Shown: positions 25,679 through 33,735 of the stretch, piece after piece
Layout of the letters: each line of letters opens with the position of its first letter
Position numbering within the stretch: the stretch's first letter is position 1
From: Cupriavidus phytohabitans
GTDB lineage: Bacteria > Pseudomonadota > Gammaproteobacteria > Burkholderiales > Burkholderiaceae
Length of the DNA: 64,000 bases
Reading direction: 5' to 3'
Assembly: GCF_000426345.1 (NCBI RefSeq)
Contig: NZ_AUFE01000033.1
Coordinates: 1-64,000 of the forward strand
The notes under the pieces: model-generated
The model's database searches: none
Told to the model about the DNA's origin: nothing
Seen by the model: the letters and a program-made list of their open reading frames with translations, nothing else
Made by a program: the position numbers and the translations under genes

Positions 25679-26605
25679 CTAGCGCACCAGCGCCCGCAGC
25701 ATATCGATCAGCAGGCTCATCGATGCGGTCGGCGGGCGCCCGCGCCGCGTGACGATGCCGTACGGCCCCAGCTTGCGCGGCAGTGGCAGCGGCAGCACCG
25801 CCAGCGCGCCGAGGCGGCCGTAATACGCCGCTACCGACTCCGGCAGCACCGCGATCAGCTCGCTGTCGGCCAGCAGCGACGTGGTCATCAGCACCGCCGC
25901 GGTCTCGATGGTAGACGGCGGCGCCGGCACGCCGGCATCCTCGAACGAGCGGTCGATCAGCGCGCGCATCGGGCTGGGCCGTGGCTGCATGATCCACGGG
26001 TGGCGGGTCAGTTCCGCGAACGACAGCTTGCGCCGCCGCGCCAGCGGGTGCTGCGGCCCGACCACGATCGCCAGGCCCTCGTCGCCAAGCTGCTCGAACT
26101 CCAGGCCGCTGCTGTCCCAGCCATCGGGCACGCGGCCCAGCACGATATCGAGCTGGTCGCGCTCCAGCAGCGGCACCAGCAGGTCGCTGGTCTCCACCTG
26201 CACCGCCACCTCCAGCCGCGGATGATCGCGGTTCAGCCGCCGGATCACCTCTGCCAGCAGGCCCGGCGTCGGCGCCATCACCGCGCCGACCCGCACGCGC
26301 CCGATCTTGCCGGACTCAAGCGCCACCAGCTCATCGCGCAAGCCATCCATGTCGGCAAACACCAGCCGGGCATAGCGCGTGGCCGCCATCCCGAAGCGCG
26401 TCGCGCGCAGCCCGCGCGCATGGCGCTCGAACAACGGCACGCCCAGCAGGTCTTCCATGTCCTGCAACATCTTGCTGACGGCGGGCTGCGTCAACGTCAA
26501 GGCTTCGGCCGCCTGCCGCAGCGAGCCGCGCTCCTCCACCGCCAGCAGCAGGCGCAGGTGCTGCATTTTCAGGCGGCCGTGGAGGGTGCTGACTGGTGGG
26601 ATCAT
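25679..26605 (-). CDS. LysR family transcriptional regulator (convergent with the semialdehyde dehydrogenase)
   Basis: A 308-residue regulator starting MIPPVSTLHGRLKMQHLRLL. It has a helix-turn-helix in EERGSLRQAAEALTLTQPAV and an effector domain from about residue 105 (VRVGAVMAPTPG). It ends four bases after the dehydrogenase stop codon. Its sequence resembles that of the other two LysR proteins of this sugar-acid region (shared QAAxxxxxTQxAxSKxLxxxExxL pattern). The target cannot be read from the DNA. Confidence 0.92.
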   Translation of the reverse strand: MIPPVSTLHGRLKMQHLRLLLAVEERGSLRQAAEALTLTQPAVSKMLQDMEDLLGVPLFERHARGLRATRFGMAATRYARLVFADMDGLRDELVALESGKIGRVRVGAVMAPTPGLLAEVIRRLNRDHPRLEVAVQVETSDLLVPLLERDQLDIVLGRVPDGWDSSGLEFEQLGDEGLAIVVGPQHPLARRRKLSFAELTRHPWIMQPRPSPMRALIDRSFEDAGVPAPPSTIETAAVLMTTSLLADSELIAVLPESVAAYYGRLGALAVLPLPLPRKLGPYGIVTRRGRPPTASMSLLIDMLRALVR

Positions 26606-26741
26606 GGGTTGGGACGACGGGCAGAGAAGCATGAAGGCAGGCTTTCGCCTGCGATCACAAATTCTTATCGCTTCGCCCCGGATGGTCAAGCCGGAGATAT
26701 CGCTGCAAGATATTGCTGCAATGCCCGCGCCCGACCTTCGA

Positions 26742-27230
26742 CTACGACTTCTTGGGCGAATCCAGCGAGACTTTCGCCGGGGTGATGTCCCCGACATCCG
26801 CCCACGCCTTGGTGTCGAAACGGAATCTGGCGACGGCACAGGTCGGCATGTCGGTGATCTCGCCCGACAGGCGCTGCGCGAAGTCAGTGAATTCGGGGTT
26901 GTGACCGAACAACATCACGCTGCCAAGCTTCTTGTCGAGCGCACGGACGACAGCCAGCAGCTCATCCGCACTGCTGGCGTACAGCCGGTCATCGATCGCG
27001 ATGTCCTTGCGGGCATAGCCGAGTTCGTCGGCGATCAGGTGCGCCGTGGCCAGCGCGCGCACGGCCGGACTCGACACGAGCAGGTCCGGCTTTACCTTGC
27101 GCTCGGCCAGGCGCTTGCCCATTTCCGGGGCATCGCGCTGCCCCAGATCGTCCAGCGGACGCTCGCGGTCTGGCAAGGACGGGTCATCGCGGCTTGACTT
27201 GGCGTGGCGGACGAGAAACAGGGTCTTCAT
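26742..27230 (-). CDS. SixA-type phosphohistidine phosphatase (histidine phosphatase superfamily)
   Basis: A 162-residue protein with the branch-1 histidine phosphatase pattern: the catalytic LFLVRHAKS at the N-terminus, DLLVSSPAVRALATAH, and the second His in VMLFGHNPEFTDF. The size and the VRHAKS version of the RHG motif match SixA, which dephosphorylates HPt domains of histidine kinases such as ArcB. The closest neighbours do not suggest a partner kinase. A phosphomutase-like role is unlikely given the short length. Confidence 0.88.
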   Translation of the reverse strand: MKTLFLVRHAKSSRDDPSLPDRERPLDDLGQRDAPEMGKRLAERKVKPDLLVSSPAVRALATAHLIADELGYARKDIAIDDRLYASSADELLAVVRALDKKLGSVMLFGHNPEFTDFAQRLSGEITDMPTCAVARFRFDTKAWADVGDITPAKVSLDSPKKS

Positions 27231-27404
27231 GGCCTCTCCTGATGCATCGGGATGTTGGTCGCTGGTGGATTGCCTGACGATTCCGCGCGTCAGCGGACCA
27301 GCAGAGGGCGGCTGGCCTCGCCGCTACGCTCGCCCTATAGTGGACTGCGATGGGGCCGATTGCAACGCGGGCTGCGTCGAAGTCCCATCCTCCGGAGGGC
27401 GGCC

Positions 27405-28064
27405 ATGCGCAGCAGCAGTGCAGATGCCATCGAAGTTGTCATCCCCGCGGGTGGCGTGGAGTTGCAAGGCATACTCACCGTGCCGCCAGGCGCAGGCGCC
27501 CTGGTATTGTTTGCGCACGGCACCGGCAGTTCCCGGCATAGCCCGCGCAATCGGTATGTGGCCGCCGAACTCAACCACTGCGGCATGGGAACGCTGTTGA
27601 TGGACCTGCTCATGCCGGAGGAAGACCAGGTGCAGGCTATCCGCTTCGACGTCGGGCTGCTGGCCACACGGCTGGCACAGGCAACCGACTGGGCGGTGCG
27701 GCAGCCAGGCGTGCCGTCGCGGTTGGGCTACTTCGGCGCCAGCATCGGTGCCACGGCGTCGATCCGTGCCGCCAGCCAGTCGCCGATCCCGATACACGCC
27801 ATCGTTTCACGAGGCGGCAGGGTCGACCTGGCGGGCGCCGACGCCCTGGCGAATCTGCTTGCGCCCACCATGCTGATCATCGGCGGGCTGGATGTGAGCG
27901 TCATTGAACGCAACGAGTTCGCCTTTGCCCAGCTCAAGTGCCAGAAGAAGCTGGTGATCGTTCCCGGCGCCTCCCATTTATTCGAGGAGCCCGGCACACT
28001 GGAATCGGTCGCCCGCCTGGCGATGCAGTGGTTCGAGCGCCATCTCTGCAAGGCATCGTCCTGA
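27405..28064 (+). CDS. Dienelactone hydrolase-like alpha/beta hydrolase
   Basis: A 219-residue alpha/beta hydrolase. Key pieces are the N-terminal VVIPAGGVELQGILTVP, LVLFAHGTGSSRHSPRNRYV (oxyanion region), the nucleophile elbow GYFGASIGATASI with Ser, LIIGGLDVSVIERN and the His in GASHLFEEPGTLE. This stand-alone form matches the hydrolase half of proteins that elsewhere are fused to a phosphoribosyltransferase domain; no such domain is present here. GGAGGGC lies just before the ATG. It faces the leftward LysR gene. Confidence 0.85.
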   Translation: MRSSSADAIEVVIPAGGVELQGILTVPPGAGALVLFAHGTGSSRHSPRNRYVAAELNHCGMGTLLMDLLMPEEDQVQAIRFDVGLLATRLAQATDWAVRQPGVPSRLGYFGASIGATASIRAASQSPIPIHAIVSRGGRVDLAGADALANLLAPTMLIIGGLDVSVIERNEFAFAQLKCQKKLVIVPGASHLFEEPGTLESVARLAMQWFERHLCKASS

Positions 28065-28081
28065 GCGGCGTCTGCGGAGGC

Positions 28082-29155
28082 TTATCGCTCCACCCGCTTG
28101 GCTATTCCTGCGTGACTCGCGGATCCAGCGCCTGCCCCATGCGTAGCGCGGATGCAAGCAGCAATTTCCCGCCTGGCTGTTGCCAGAAGCTTCTGCACGA
28201 GATCGGGGACGGGTTCCGTAACGTGCACTGCCCCAAGAGGGGCGAGCCCGGCCGGCATTTTTACTTGCAGTTGGCACACGCGCCCGCCAGCCAACACGCC
28301 TGCCGATATGCTGCGCGGTATCAACGCCACTGATCCCGGCAACTGCAGGAAAGTCTCGAGCACAGGCAGCGACACGGATGAAAGGGGGAGCAATTTTGCA
28401 TCGGGCAATGCGTTCAGCACGACGCTATCAAATACGTCCCGCAAGTGAACGCCGGCCGAGGGCAATACCCAGTTCGCTCCCTGAAGTGCTTGAATGGGAA
28501 ATGCGGATCGCTTGCGCAGTGGGTGCGAGGACGAAGCGACAATCATGACTTCATCGTCCAGTACCGGCTCGAAGTGCAGCGCTTTGTGCAATAGCGGCGG
28601 CATCCTGCAAAACACAACATCCAGGCTGCCCGCACTCAGCAACGATATCAGACGCTCGCTACGGTCCTCCTGCAATTCAATGCGGACTTCTGGGTGATCT
28701 TGATGAAAAGTACTCAGTACCGAGGCCGTCAACGCGTAGGAAGCAGCGGGAATGGAGCCGATGCGCAGGGCCATCGTATTGCCATGCCGGCTCGCGGCCA
28801 GAAATTCCGCGGATTGCTGAAGCCGCACTATGACTTCGCGCACGTGGGAAATGAAGTTGCGGCCGCTCTCTGTTGGCCTTATCCCACGCGCGTGGCGCTC
28901 GAATAGCCTAATACCCAACACCGACTCGAGCTGAGCGAGCGCTTGTGATGCAGCTGACTGGCTCATGCAAACTTCCTTTGCAGCGCGGGCGATACAGCCG
29001 CAATCGGCGACCATAACCAGCAGTTGTAGCTGACGCAGACGCCCCTGCCTGATCAGGCGCCCATAGAGGACTCTTGCGAGCGCGGGGCCTGTGGCGCCTG
29101 CCGGTCCAGACGTTGCTATGGCAACCGGCAAGTATGGATTTTTCGACCGAATCAC
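28082..29155 (-). CDS. LysR family transcriptional regulator, next to the radical SAM cluster
   Basis: LysR-type regulator. The helix-turn-helix lies in LRQLQLLVMVADCGCIARAA and MSQSAASQALAQLESVLGIR, and the effector domain begins near MALRIGSIPAASYALT. I placed the start at a GTG (29155), giving 357 residues. The frame stays open to an ATG at 29359, but the added stretch is Trp/Arg/Cys-rich and unlike a LysR N-terminus. The real start could also be further downstream. The gene lies downstream of the MFS exporter gene in the same direction and may regulate the peptide cluster; this is inference. Confidence 0.85.
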   Translation of the reverse strand: MIRSKNPYLPVAIATSGPAGATGPALARVLYGRLIRQGRLRQLQLLVMVADCGCIARAAKEVCMSQSAASQALAQLESVLGIRLFERHARGIRPTESGRNFISHVREVIVRLQQSAEFLAASRHGNTMALRIGSIPAASYALTASVLSTFHQDHPEVRIELQEDRSERLISLLSAGSLDVVFCRMPPLLHKALHFEPVLDDEVMIVASSSHPLRKRSAFPIQALQGANWVLPSAGVHLRDVFDSVVLNALPDAKLLPLSSVSLPVLETFLQLPGSVALIPRSISAGVLAGGRVCQLQVKMPAGLAPLGAVHVTEPVPDLVQKLLATARREIAACIRATHGAGAGSASHAGIAKRVER

Positions 29156-29494
29156 GAGAAAGAACTCGCGGTGCGGCGCTTGCCAACGAAGGCAGGAAAC
29201 AGCACGACCATATGCCAACCTCCGTCCGACATAAGCATTACCACGAAATCCATCCCGACAAGCCCCACGCCATGGGGCGAGCAAGGCATGGCGTACAGGG
29301 AACGGCGGGAAGCCGTTACAGTTCCAGCATGCGATACCCTGCGCAATGATCCACCTCAATCTTGTCCAGCCAGTCCAGGACAGTGCGGGAGGACTGCCCG
29401 CGCCGCCCTAGGCAGAATCAACGGACGCAGATATGCGTTAGCCACAGGCTCAGGGCATCAGATTCGCCTTTGTCGTTTGGCCGATGCTGTTGCA
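29156..29494. other. Intergenic region between the LysR and MFS genes
   Basis: About 340 bases with no supported gene. It should contain the LysR promoter on the minus strand. I see no clear hairpin terminator after the MFS gene and no repeated element. Confidence 0.5.
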
Positions 29495-30730
29495 TCAATT
29501 TAGCAAATTGGGCTGGACGTCCGATTTCCCTAGTTTCAGATGCAGTAACAATGCCACAGCAATGCACAGTCCCGCGTTGTATGCGGCAATTACCAAAAAG
29601 GCATCAGTGAGCTGTAGTAGCACACCAGCCGCAAACAGCCCGGTTGGAAAGGCAGATCCAACGATCAACGCTTGCACCCCTAACAGGCGGCCATATGAAT
29701 CGCGCGGTACCCGCGTCATCAGCAGCGCATCCGCCGCGCTTCCGGAAAACGCGACGCTGGCTCCGATCACGAGCAAGGCAATGTTAAGGCCCGGATATCG
29801 CCAGGCACTTGGCAGCTCCGCTGAAACACAGATCAGCAAGAAGCCGCAACCGGTCATCACGGCCAATGACGGAAGATGGCACCGCCTCAGCTTTGCATAA
29901 CTCAACGCACCGCCAACGGCCCCCGCGCCCAGGCAGGACTCCGAAAATCCGAGATACGCGCTATTGGCCCCATCGATGGCTGCGACAAAGAGCGGCATGA
30001 TGACGACCAGCGGCGATAGCACAAAATTAAGGATCGCTGTAAAACCAAGGGCGAAAACCAGGGTGTGATCGCGTTTGTAAAAGGCAACGGCCACCGCGAT
30101 GCGCTCCGTCAAGGGCAACGCCTTCTGGTCCGCGGAACCCGAAGCTGGCGACATATCCAATGACCAGATTACCCAGGCACTGACCAGTAGAATGCCGCAA
30201 CTCACCAGCGTCGCGTAAGCGGGCTTCAACGCAATCAGCAACAGACCACCAAACAGTGGGACGACCAGCTTGCTCAGATAGCCCGCACTGCGTGAGAGGC
30301 CCGCGGCCAAGTTCTCCCTCTCGCCATGAAGCAGATCCTTGATCAGAATCTGTCGGGAAATAGAAAAACCAGTGACCGCCGTCCCCAAACCAATCTCAGA
30401 AGGAATCAATAGCCACAGCGGCAGTAACCGCGCCAAAACCGCGATCGTCCCCAGCAAGATTGCGGTACCTGCAAGCAGGCAGAACATGCAGGCAACCCGT
30501 GCTCCCATTCTTTGAACCACGCCATTGAATGGGATGCCACTGAAAATTCGAGCCACTGCACCGCCTCCTATGACTAGCGGAAGCAGAGACGCGAATTCCG
30601 TGAGTTGCGCAAGGAACCACGTGATCGTGAAGGTCTGCAGAATTGTGGCGCACGGCACGAGGAACCCTACTGCCGCCAGCCCCAAAAACGCCTTGGGCAG
30701 ACCTTGCGTTTCTGTATGCTGAAGGGTCAT
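29495..30730 (-). CDS. MFS transporter, probable exporter of the modified peptide
   Basis: A 411-residue major facilitator protein with about 12 hydrophobic segments, including LVIGGGAVARIFSGIPFNG with the first cytoplasmic loop and the central break after residues 195-215 (SGSADQKALPLTERI). It resembles the MFS drug-efflux/enterobactin-exporter type more than sugar-acid permeases. Its ATG overlaps the stop codon of the radical SAM gene (ATGA), so the two are translationally coupled. Export of the mature peptide is therefore the simplest role. GC content is lower than in most of the window. Confidence 0.85.
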   Translation of the reverse strand: MTLQHTETQGLPKAFLGLAAVGFLVPCATILQTFTITWFLAQLTEFASLLPLVIGGGAVARIFSGIPFNGVVQRMGARVACMFCLLAGTAILLGTIAVLARLLPLWLLIPSEIGLGTAVTGFSISRQILIKDLLHGERENLAAGLSRSAGYLSKLVVPLFGGLLLIALKPAYATLVSCGILLVSAWVIWSLDMSPASGSADQKALPLTERIAVAVAFYKRDHTLVFALGFTAILNFVLSPLVVIMPLFVAAIDGANSAYLGFSESCLGAGAVGGALSYAKLRRCHLPSLAVMTGCGFLLICVSAELPSAWRYPGLNIALLVIGASVAFSGSAADALLMTRVPRDSYGRLLGVQALIVGSAFPTGLFAAGVLLQLTDAFLVIAAYNAGLCIAVALLLHLKLGKSDVQPNLLN

Positions 30731-31989
30731 GTTGGCAGCCCCAGGACGGTTCGCGTCAATGCAGCGCCACGCTGCCCCAGTGACATCAAGTAGAAGACAT
30801 TGTCGCGAATGTCGTCACAAACAGAAAACTCCTTTGCGGACCTGAGGTCTCCTGTCGCCAGATCGGCATAGTCTGCGCGAGGACAATAGTGAGAGACCGG
30901 GCATGCCTTGCATGCCGGCGGTTCTTCCAGCAGCGCCTGGTATTTGCATAATCTATCGAATCCATAGTCGCCAGTCGCGATGTCCCCGAAATGGTACTCA
31001 GGAAATTCAAAAAGATTGTCCTGCGGGCATATGCGGCCATCGTGATTGATATGGAATTGCACGCGAGGCAAGATCCCTGCATCCCGGGTATAGATCAGCT
31101 TTAGATAACGAGCAAGGGGTGACGATTGCACGAAAGGGCCCAGCTTGGGATCATGCTCGACGGCCGCCACCAGCTTTTCAGTAATCATTCTCGTCGTTAC
31201 CTTGTTCAACAATTTCATGCGGGCCGCCGATCCTGTCATGCTCAATGGTGAATATAAGAACTGTGTTGCCCCCAGTTTTCGCACGAAATAAATGGTATCA
31301 ACGAAAGATGGAAAATTATGTACCCCGATCACGGCCTTGATAGAGATGAGGGCGCCCATTCTCGCCATGTATCGTACATTTGACACGACTTGATCAAAGC
31401 TCCTGGGTCGAAAATGATCGTGCACCTCTCGTATATGCGAATCTAGCGAAATGCGCCACTCGACACCGCCATCCTTGTACAACTCTGAAAACGCTTCCGA
31501 CTGGAATTTTCTCGTATTGGCCGCGTTGGTCGACACCCGGACCAGCAGCCCTCTTTCCCTGGCGTACCCGAGAATCTTCTCGAAATCCTTGTTTATGGTT
31601 GGCTCACCACCGAATAGTTGAAGCGTCCTTGGTGGATTGCTCATTTCACCACCCAGGCAGATGATGTAATTAATGAAGTCTTTAACCTCGGAGTATTCCA
31701 GGTCGAACTTCCCGCGGCGCATGCTGCTCGGCGCCTCTATGTAGCAGTGAGGGCACGTCAAGTTGCAGCGGTTGGTAAGCTTGACGACCGGATACAGTGC
31801 CAGATGCTCCTTTTTCGCCAACTTGGATGTCTTCGAGATTCTTTCCAGGGAACGCATCAAAGCCGGATCGTTAGCCGCTAGCAAGCTTTCAAGTTCTACT
31901 GCTTTTTCTTTTCTTACCCTCATCCATGTTTGTGGAATTTTTGTTACGTATATCGCCGCGCCATAAGTGTTTTCTTTGAAAAATTTCAT
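30727..31989 (-). CDS. Radical SAM/SPASM peptide-modifying enzyme
   Basis: A 420-residue radical SAM enzyme. The [4Fe-4S] motif CNLTCPHC is at 75-82 (C75, C79, C82), followed by the SAM-binding FGGEP at 126-130. The C-terminus carries a SPASM-type set of cysteines for auxiliary clusters: C321, C348, C360, C363, C369 and C391, including the CX2CX5C pattern. The first 70 residues precede the barrel and could bind a leader peptide, although no classical PqqD-like fold is obvious. AAGGTGG lies before the ATG at 31989; a GTG at 32040 is a weaker alternative. A short acidic peptide gene precedes it and an MFS gene overlaps its end. This is the usual layout of a RiPP maturase; the bond it makes is unknown. 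Confidence 0.9.
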   Translation of the reverse strand: MKFFKENTYGAAIYVTKIPQTWMRVRKEKAVELESLLAANDPALMRSLERISKTSKLAKKEHLALYPVVKLTNRCNLTCPHCYIEAPSSMRRGKFDLEYSEVKDFINYIICLGGEMSNPPRTLQLFGGEPTINKDFEKILGYARERGLLVRVSTNAANTRKFQSEAFSELYKDGGVEWRISLDSHIREVHDHFRPRSFDQVVSNVRYMARMGALISIKAVIGVHNFPSFVDTIYFVRKLGATQFLYSPLSMTGSAARMKLLNKVTTRMITEKLVAAVEHDPKLGPFVQSSPLARYLKLIYTRDAGILPRVQFHINHDGRICPQDNLFEFPEYHFGDIATGDYGFDRLCKYQALLEEPPACKACPVSHYCPRADYADLATGDLRSAKEFSVCDDIRDNVFYLMSLGQRGAALTRTVLGLPT

Positions 31990-32013
31990 GTCATCCACCT
32001 TTCGAGAATGGCA

Positions 32014-32032
32014 AGGTGGACCATTTCCACCT
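32014..32032 (-). promoter_or_regulatory. Small hairpin between the peptide gene and the radical SAM gene
   Basis: Seven-base perfect stem (AGGTGGA / TCCACCT) around five bases, with no T-run. Lying in the 60-base gap between the putative precursor and its modifying enzyme, it could act as a partial attenuator or RNA-stability element that makes the peptide more abundant than the enzyme. That role is inference. Confidence 0.5.
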
Positions 32033-32049
32033 CGCCTCACTCATCGCGC

Positions 32050-32187
32050 TCATTGGATGGCTTCTCCCCACATGGCGCGTTCCGGATCATGACCCGAATC
32101 CCATTCGACCTCGAAGACAAAGTCTTCGACGTCGAAGCTGGTTTGCGAGTCAATCGTCGCGGAGGTACTGCATGGTTTATCGATCAT
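32050..32187 (-). CDS. Putative RiPP precursor peptide (45 residues)
   Basis: Short gene directly upstream of, and in line with, the radical SAM enzyme. AAGGAG lies six bases before its ATG, which is one of the best ribosome binding sites in the window. The peptide begins MIDKPCSTSATIDSQ, has a middle segment FDVEDFVFEVEW (residues 18-29) and ends ERAMWGEAIQ. It is very acidic (eleven Asp/Glu against two Lys/Arg) and has one Cys (C6), one His, three Phe and two Trp. With a single Cys near the N-terminus, multiple thioether bridges are unlikely. The aromatic residues in FxV, FVF, WDS and WGE settings are candidate sites for carbon-carbon or carbon-oxygen crosslinks. I recognise no described precursor family. 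Confidence 0.72.
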   Translation of the reverse strand: MIDKPCSTSATIDSQTSFDVEDFVFEVEWDSGHDPERAMWGEAIQ

Positions 32188-32657
32188 TTCGAACTCCTTG
32201 GTTAGCTGAGAAATGGGCAATTCCACACCGCCCAGCTTCAGTCTAGGAACGCGCGATCCTGGTACCAGCCACTTTTACCTGCGAGCTAACGGCGCAATCG
32301 ATATCTCATCCTAAGGTTCAGCTTCTGATCGAGGAACAAAAATATCTAACCAGCCTCCCAATGAGTGCCAGGCCAGGTCACAGTGATAAATCGGGGTAGA
32401 GGAATGTCGAGGCTAGCATCTGAAGGGATCAACGCAGCGCCGGTTTCACGCCGCCTGGTTGCAGACATTGCCGAAGCACATGCAGCCTCGTCCGCAAACT
32501 TGTCTCGTCCGGTCAATCAATTAACGGGAAGCGCTGCGCCACAGCCAAGCCGCTCCAGTGGGCGCCTCGCATCCATGTCGAAGGTACAATGTCCGCGCCC
32601 GCCTGCTGCCAACCAGGCCTATCTCTCCGCCAACCGCTTAAGAACAGGTCACCACCC
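32188..32657. other. Intergenic region between the peptide cluster and the squalene synthase gene
   Basis: About 470 bases. The left part must hold the leftward promoter of the peptide operon; a weak CTGGCA/TAGATA pair 17 bases apart near 32347-32375 on the minus strand is the best candidate I can find. The right part should hold the promoter of the rightward squalene synthase-like gene. A rightward open frame (32365-32727) has no credible product. GC content rises from left to right, suggesting that the edge of the insert lies here. Confidence 0.45.
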
Positions 32658-33707
32658 ATGCGCGACACCAGCCGAGCGTTTCTCCTCGGTCCGCTGCTCA
32701 AAGGCGTCTCGCGTTCGTTCTACCTGACGCTGCGCGTGCTGCCCGCGCGCATGCGCGATCCGGTAGCCCTTGCCTATCTGATCGCACGCGCTGCGGACAC
32801 CATTGCCGATACCGCGCTGATCGCGCCGGAAAGGCGGCTGGCATTGCTGCTATCGTTGCGTGACCAGGTCAACGGCAACACGGATGGCGCGGCGTCGGCG
32901 CTCCGCATCGCGACGGAGATGGCTCACCACCAGAAGCACCCGGATGAGCGGATCCTGCTCGAGTCGCTCGATCCCGCGCTGGCGGTGCTCACGCAGCTGG
33001 AACCGGCTGACCGGCAAGCGGTAAGGCAGATCGTCTCCACCCTCAGCGAAGGCATGGAGTTCGACCTGCGCACGTTCCCCGACGAGCGCGCCGGCCGCAT
33101 CGTGGCACTCCCCGACCTGGCGGCGCTGGACCACTACACCTACATGGTCGCCGGATGCGTCGGCGAATTCTGGACCCACATGACCGCGATGCACGTGCCG
33201 GGTGCGATCAATGGCGACCTCGGCGCCATGCTGCGCAGCGGGATCCGCTTCGGCAAGGCCCTGCAGATGACCAATGTGCTGCGCGACTGCGGCAAGGACC
33301 TGCGCATCGGCCGCTGCTACTTGCCGGCGTCGCTGCTGGAACAACATGGGCTGACGCCGCAGGATTTGCTGCTGCCAGACGCTTCGGTGCGCGCGCATGC
33401 CCTGATGCGTTCGCTGGCCGCCATGACGCTGGCGCATTTCCAAGAAGCCATGGCCTACACGCTGGCCATCCCGCGGCGCTTCGTCCGGCTGCGGCTGGCG
33501 TGCCTGTGGCCGATCCTGATCGGCATGGAAACCTTGCTGCTGCTGGTGCGCAACGAGCACTGGCTGGACCCGGCCAGGGCCTCGAAGATGCCGCGCCGCG
33601 AGGTCTACCGCATGGTTGCGTCTTCGCTGCCGATGGTCTGGTCGAACGGCTTGCTGCGCAGCTGGTTTGCGCGCCAGGTGCGCAGCATCGAAGCCGTCAT
33701 CGGCTGA
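32658..33707 (+). CDS. Squalene/phytoene synthase family protein
   Basis: Head-to-head prenyl transferase of 349 residues. Both Mg2+-binding aspartate motifs are present: AARAADTIADT near residue 50 and NVLRDCGKDLRIGRCYLP near 220. SRSFYLTLRVLP at the N-terminus and the long C-terminal helices match farnesyl-diphosphate farnesyltransferase (squalene synthase) more than phytoene synthase. The frame opens at 32589, but MRDTSRAFLLGP at 32658 is the family-like start. No hopanoid or carotenoid genes lie beside it, so the end product cannot be told. Confidence 0.87.
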   Translation: MRDTSRAFLLGPLLKGVSRSFYLTLRVLPARMRDPVALAYLIARAADTIADTALIAPERRLALLLSLRDQVNGNTDGAASALRIATEMAHHQKHPDERILLESLDPALAVLTQLEPADRQAVRQIVSTLSEGMEFDLRTFPDERAGRIVALPDLAALDHYTYMVAGCVGEFWTHMTAMHVPGAINGDLGAMLRSGIRFGKALQMTNVLRDCGKDLRIGRCYLPASLLEQHGLTPQDLLLPDASVRAHALMRSLAAMTLAHFQEAMAYTLAIPRRFVRLRLACLWPILIGMETLLLLVRNEHWLDPARASKMPRREVYRMVASSLPMVWSNGLLRSWFARQVRSIEAVIG

Positions 33708-33735
33708 CTAGGTCCCTGCCCGGTCGCCAGCCTGT

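Noticed and set aside
29156..29359. 68-residue N-terminal extension of the LysR protein beside the peptide cluster
   Set aside because: Rich in Trp, Arg and Cys and without features of a LysR N-terminus; more likely untranslated leader in an open frame.
32340..32375. Possible sigma-54 promoter (TGGCAC on the minus strand) for the peptide operon
   Set aside because: The -12 GC does not occur at the required spacing.
32365..32727. Rightward 120-residue frame between the peptide cluster and the squalene synthase gene
   Set aside because: No domain, weak start, Ser/Arg/Ala-rich composition, and it runs 70 bases into the squalene synthase gene in another frame.
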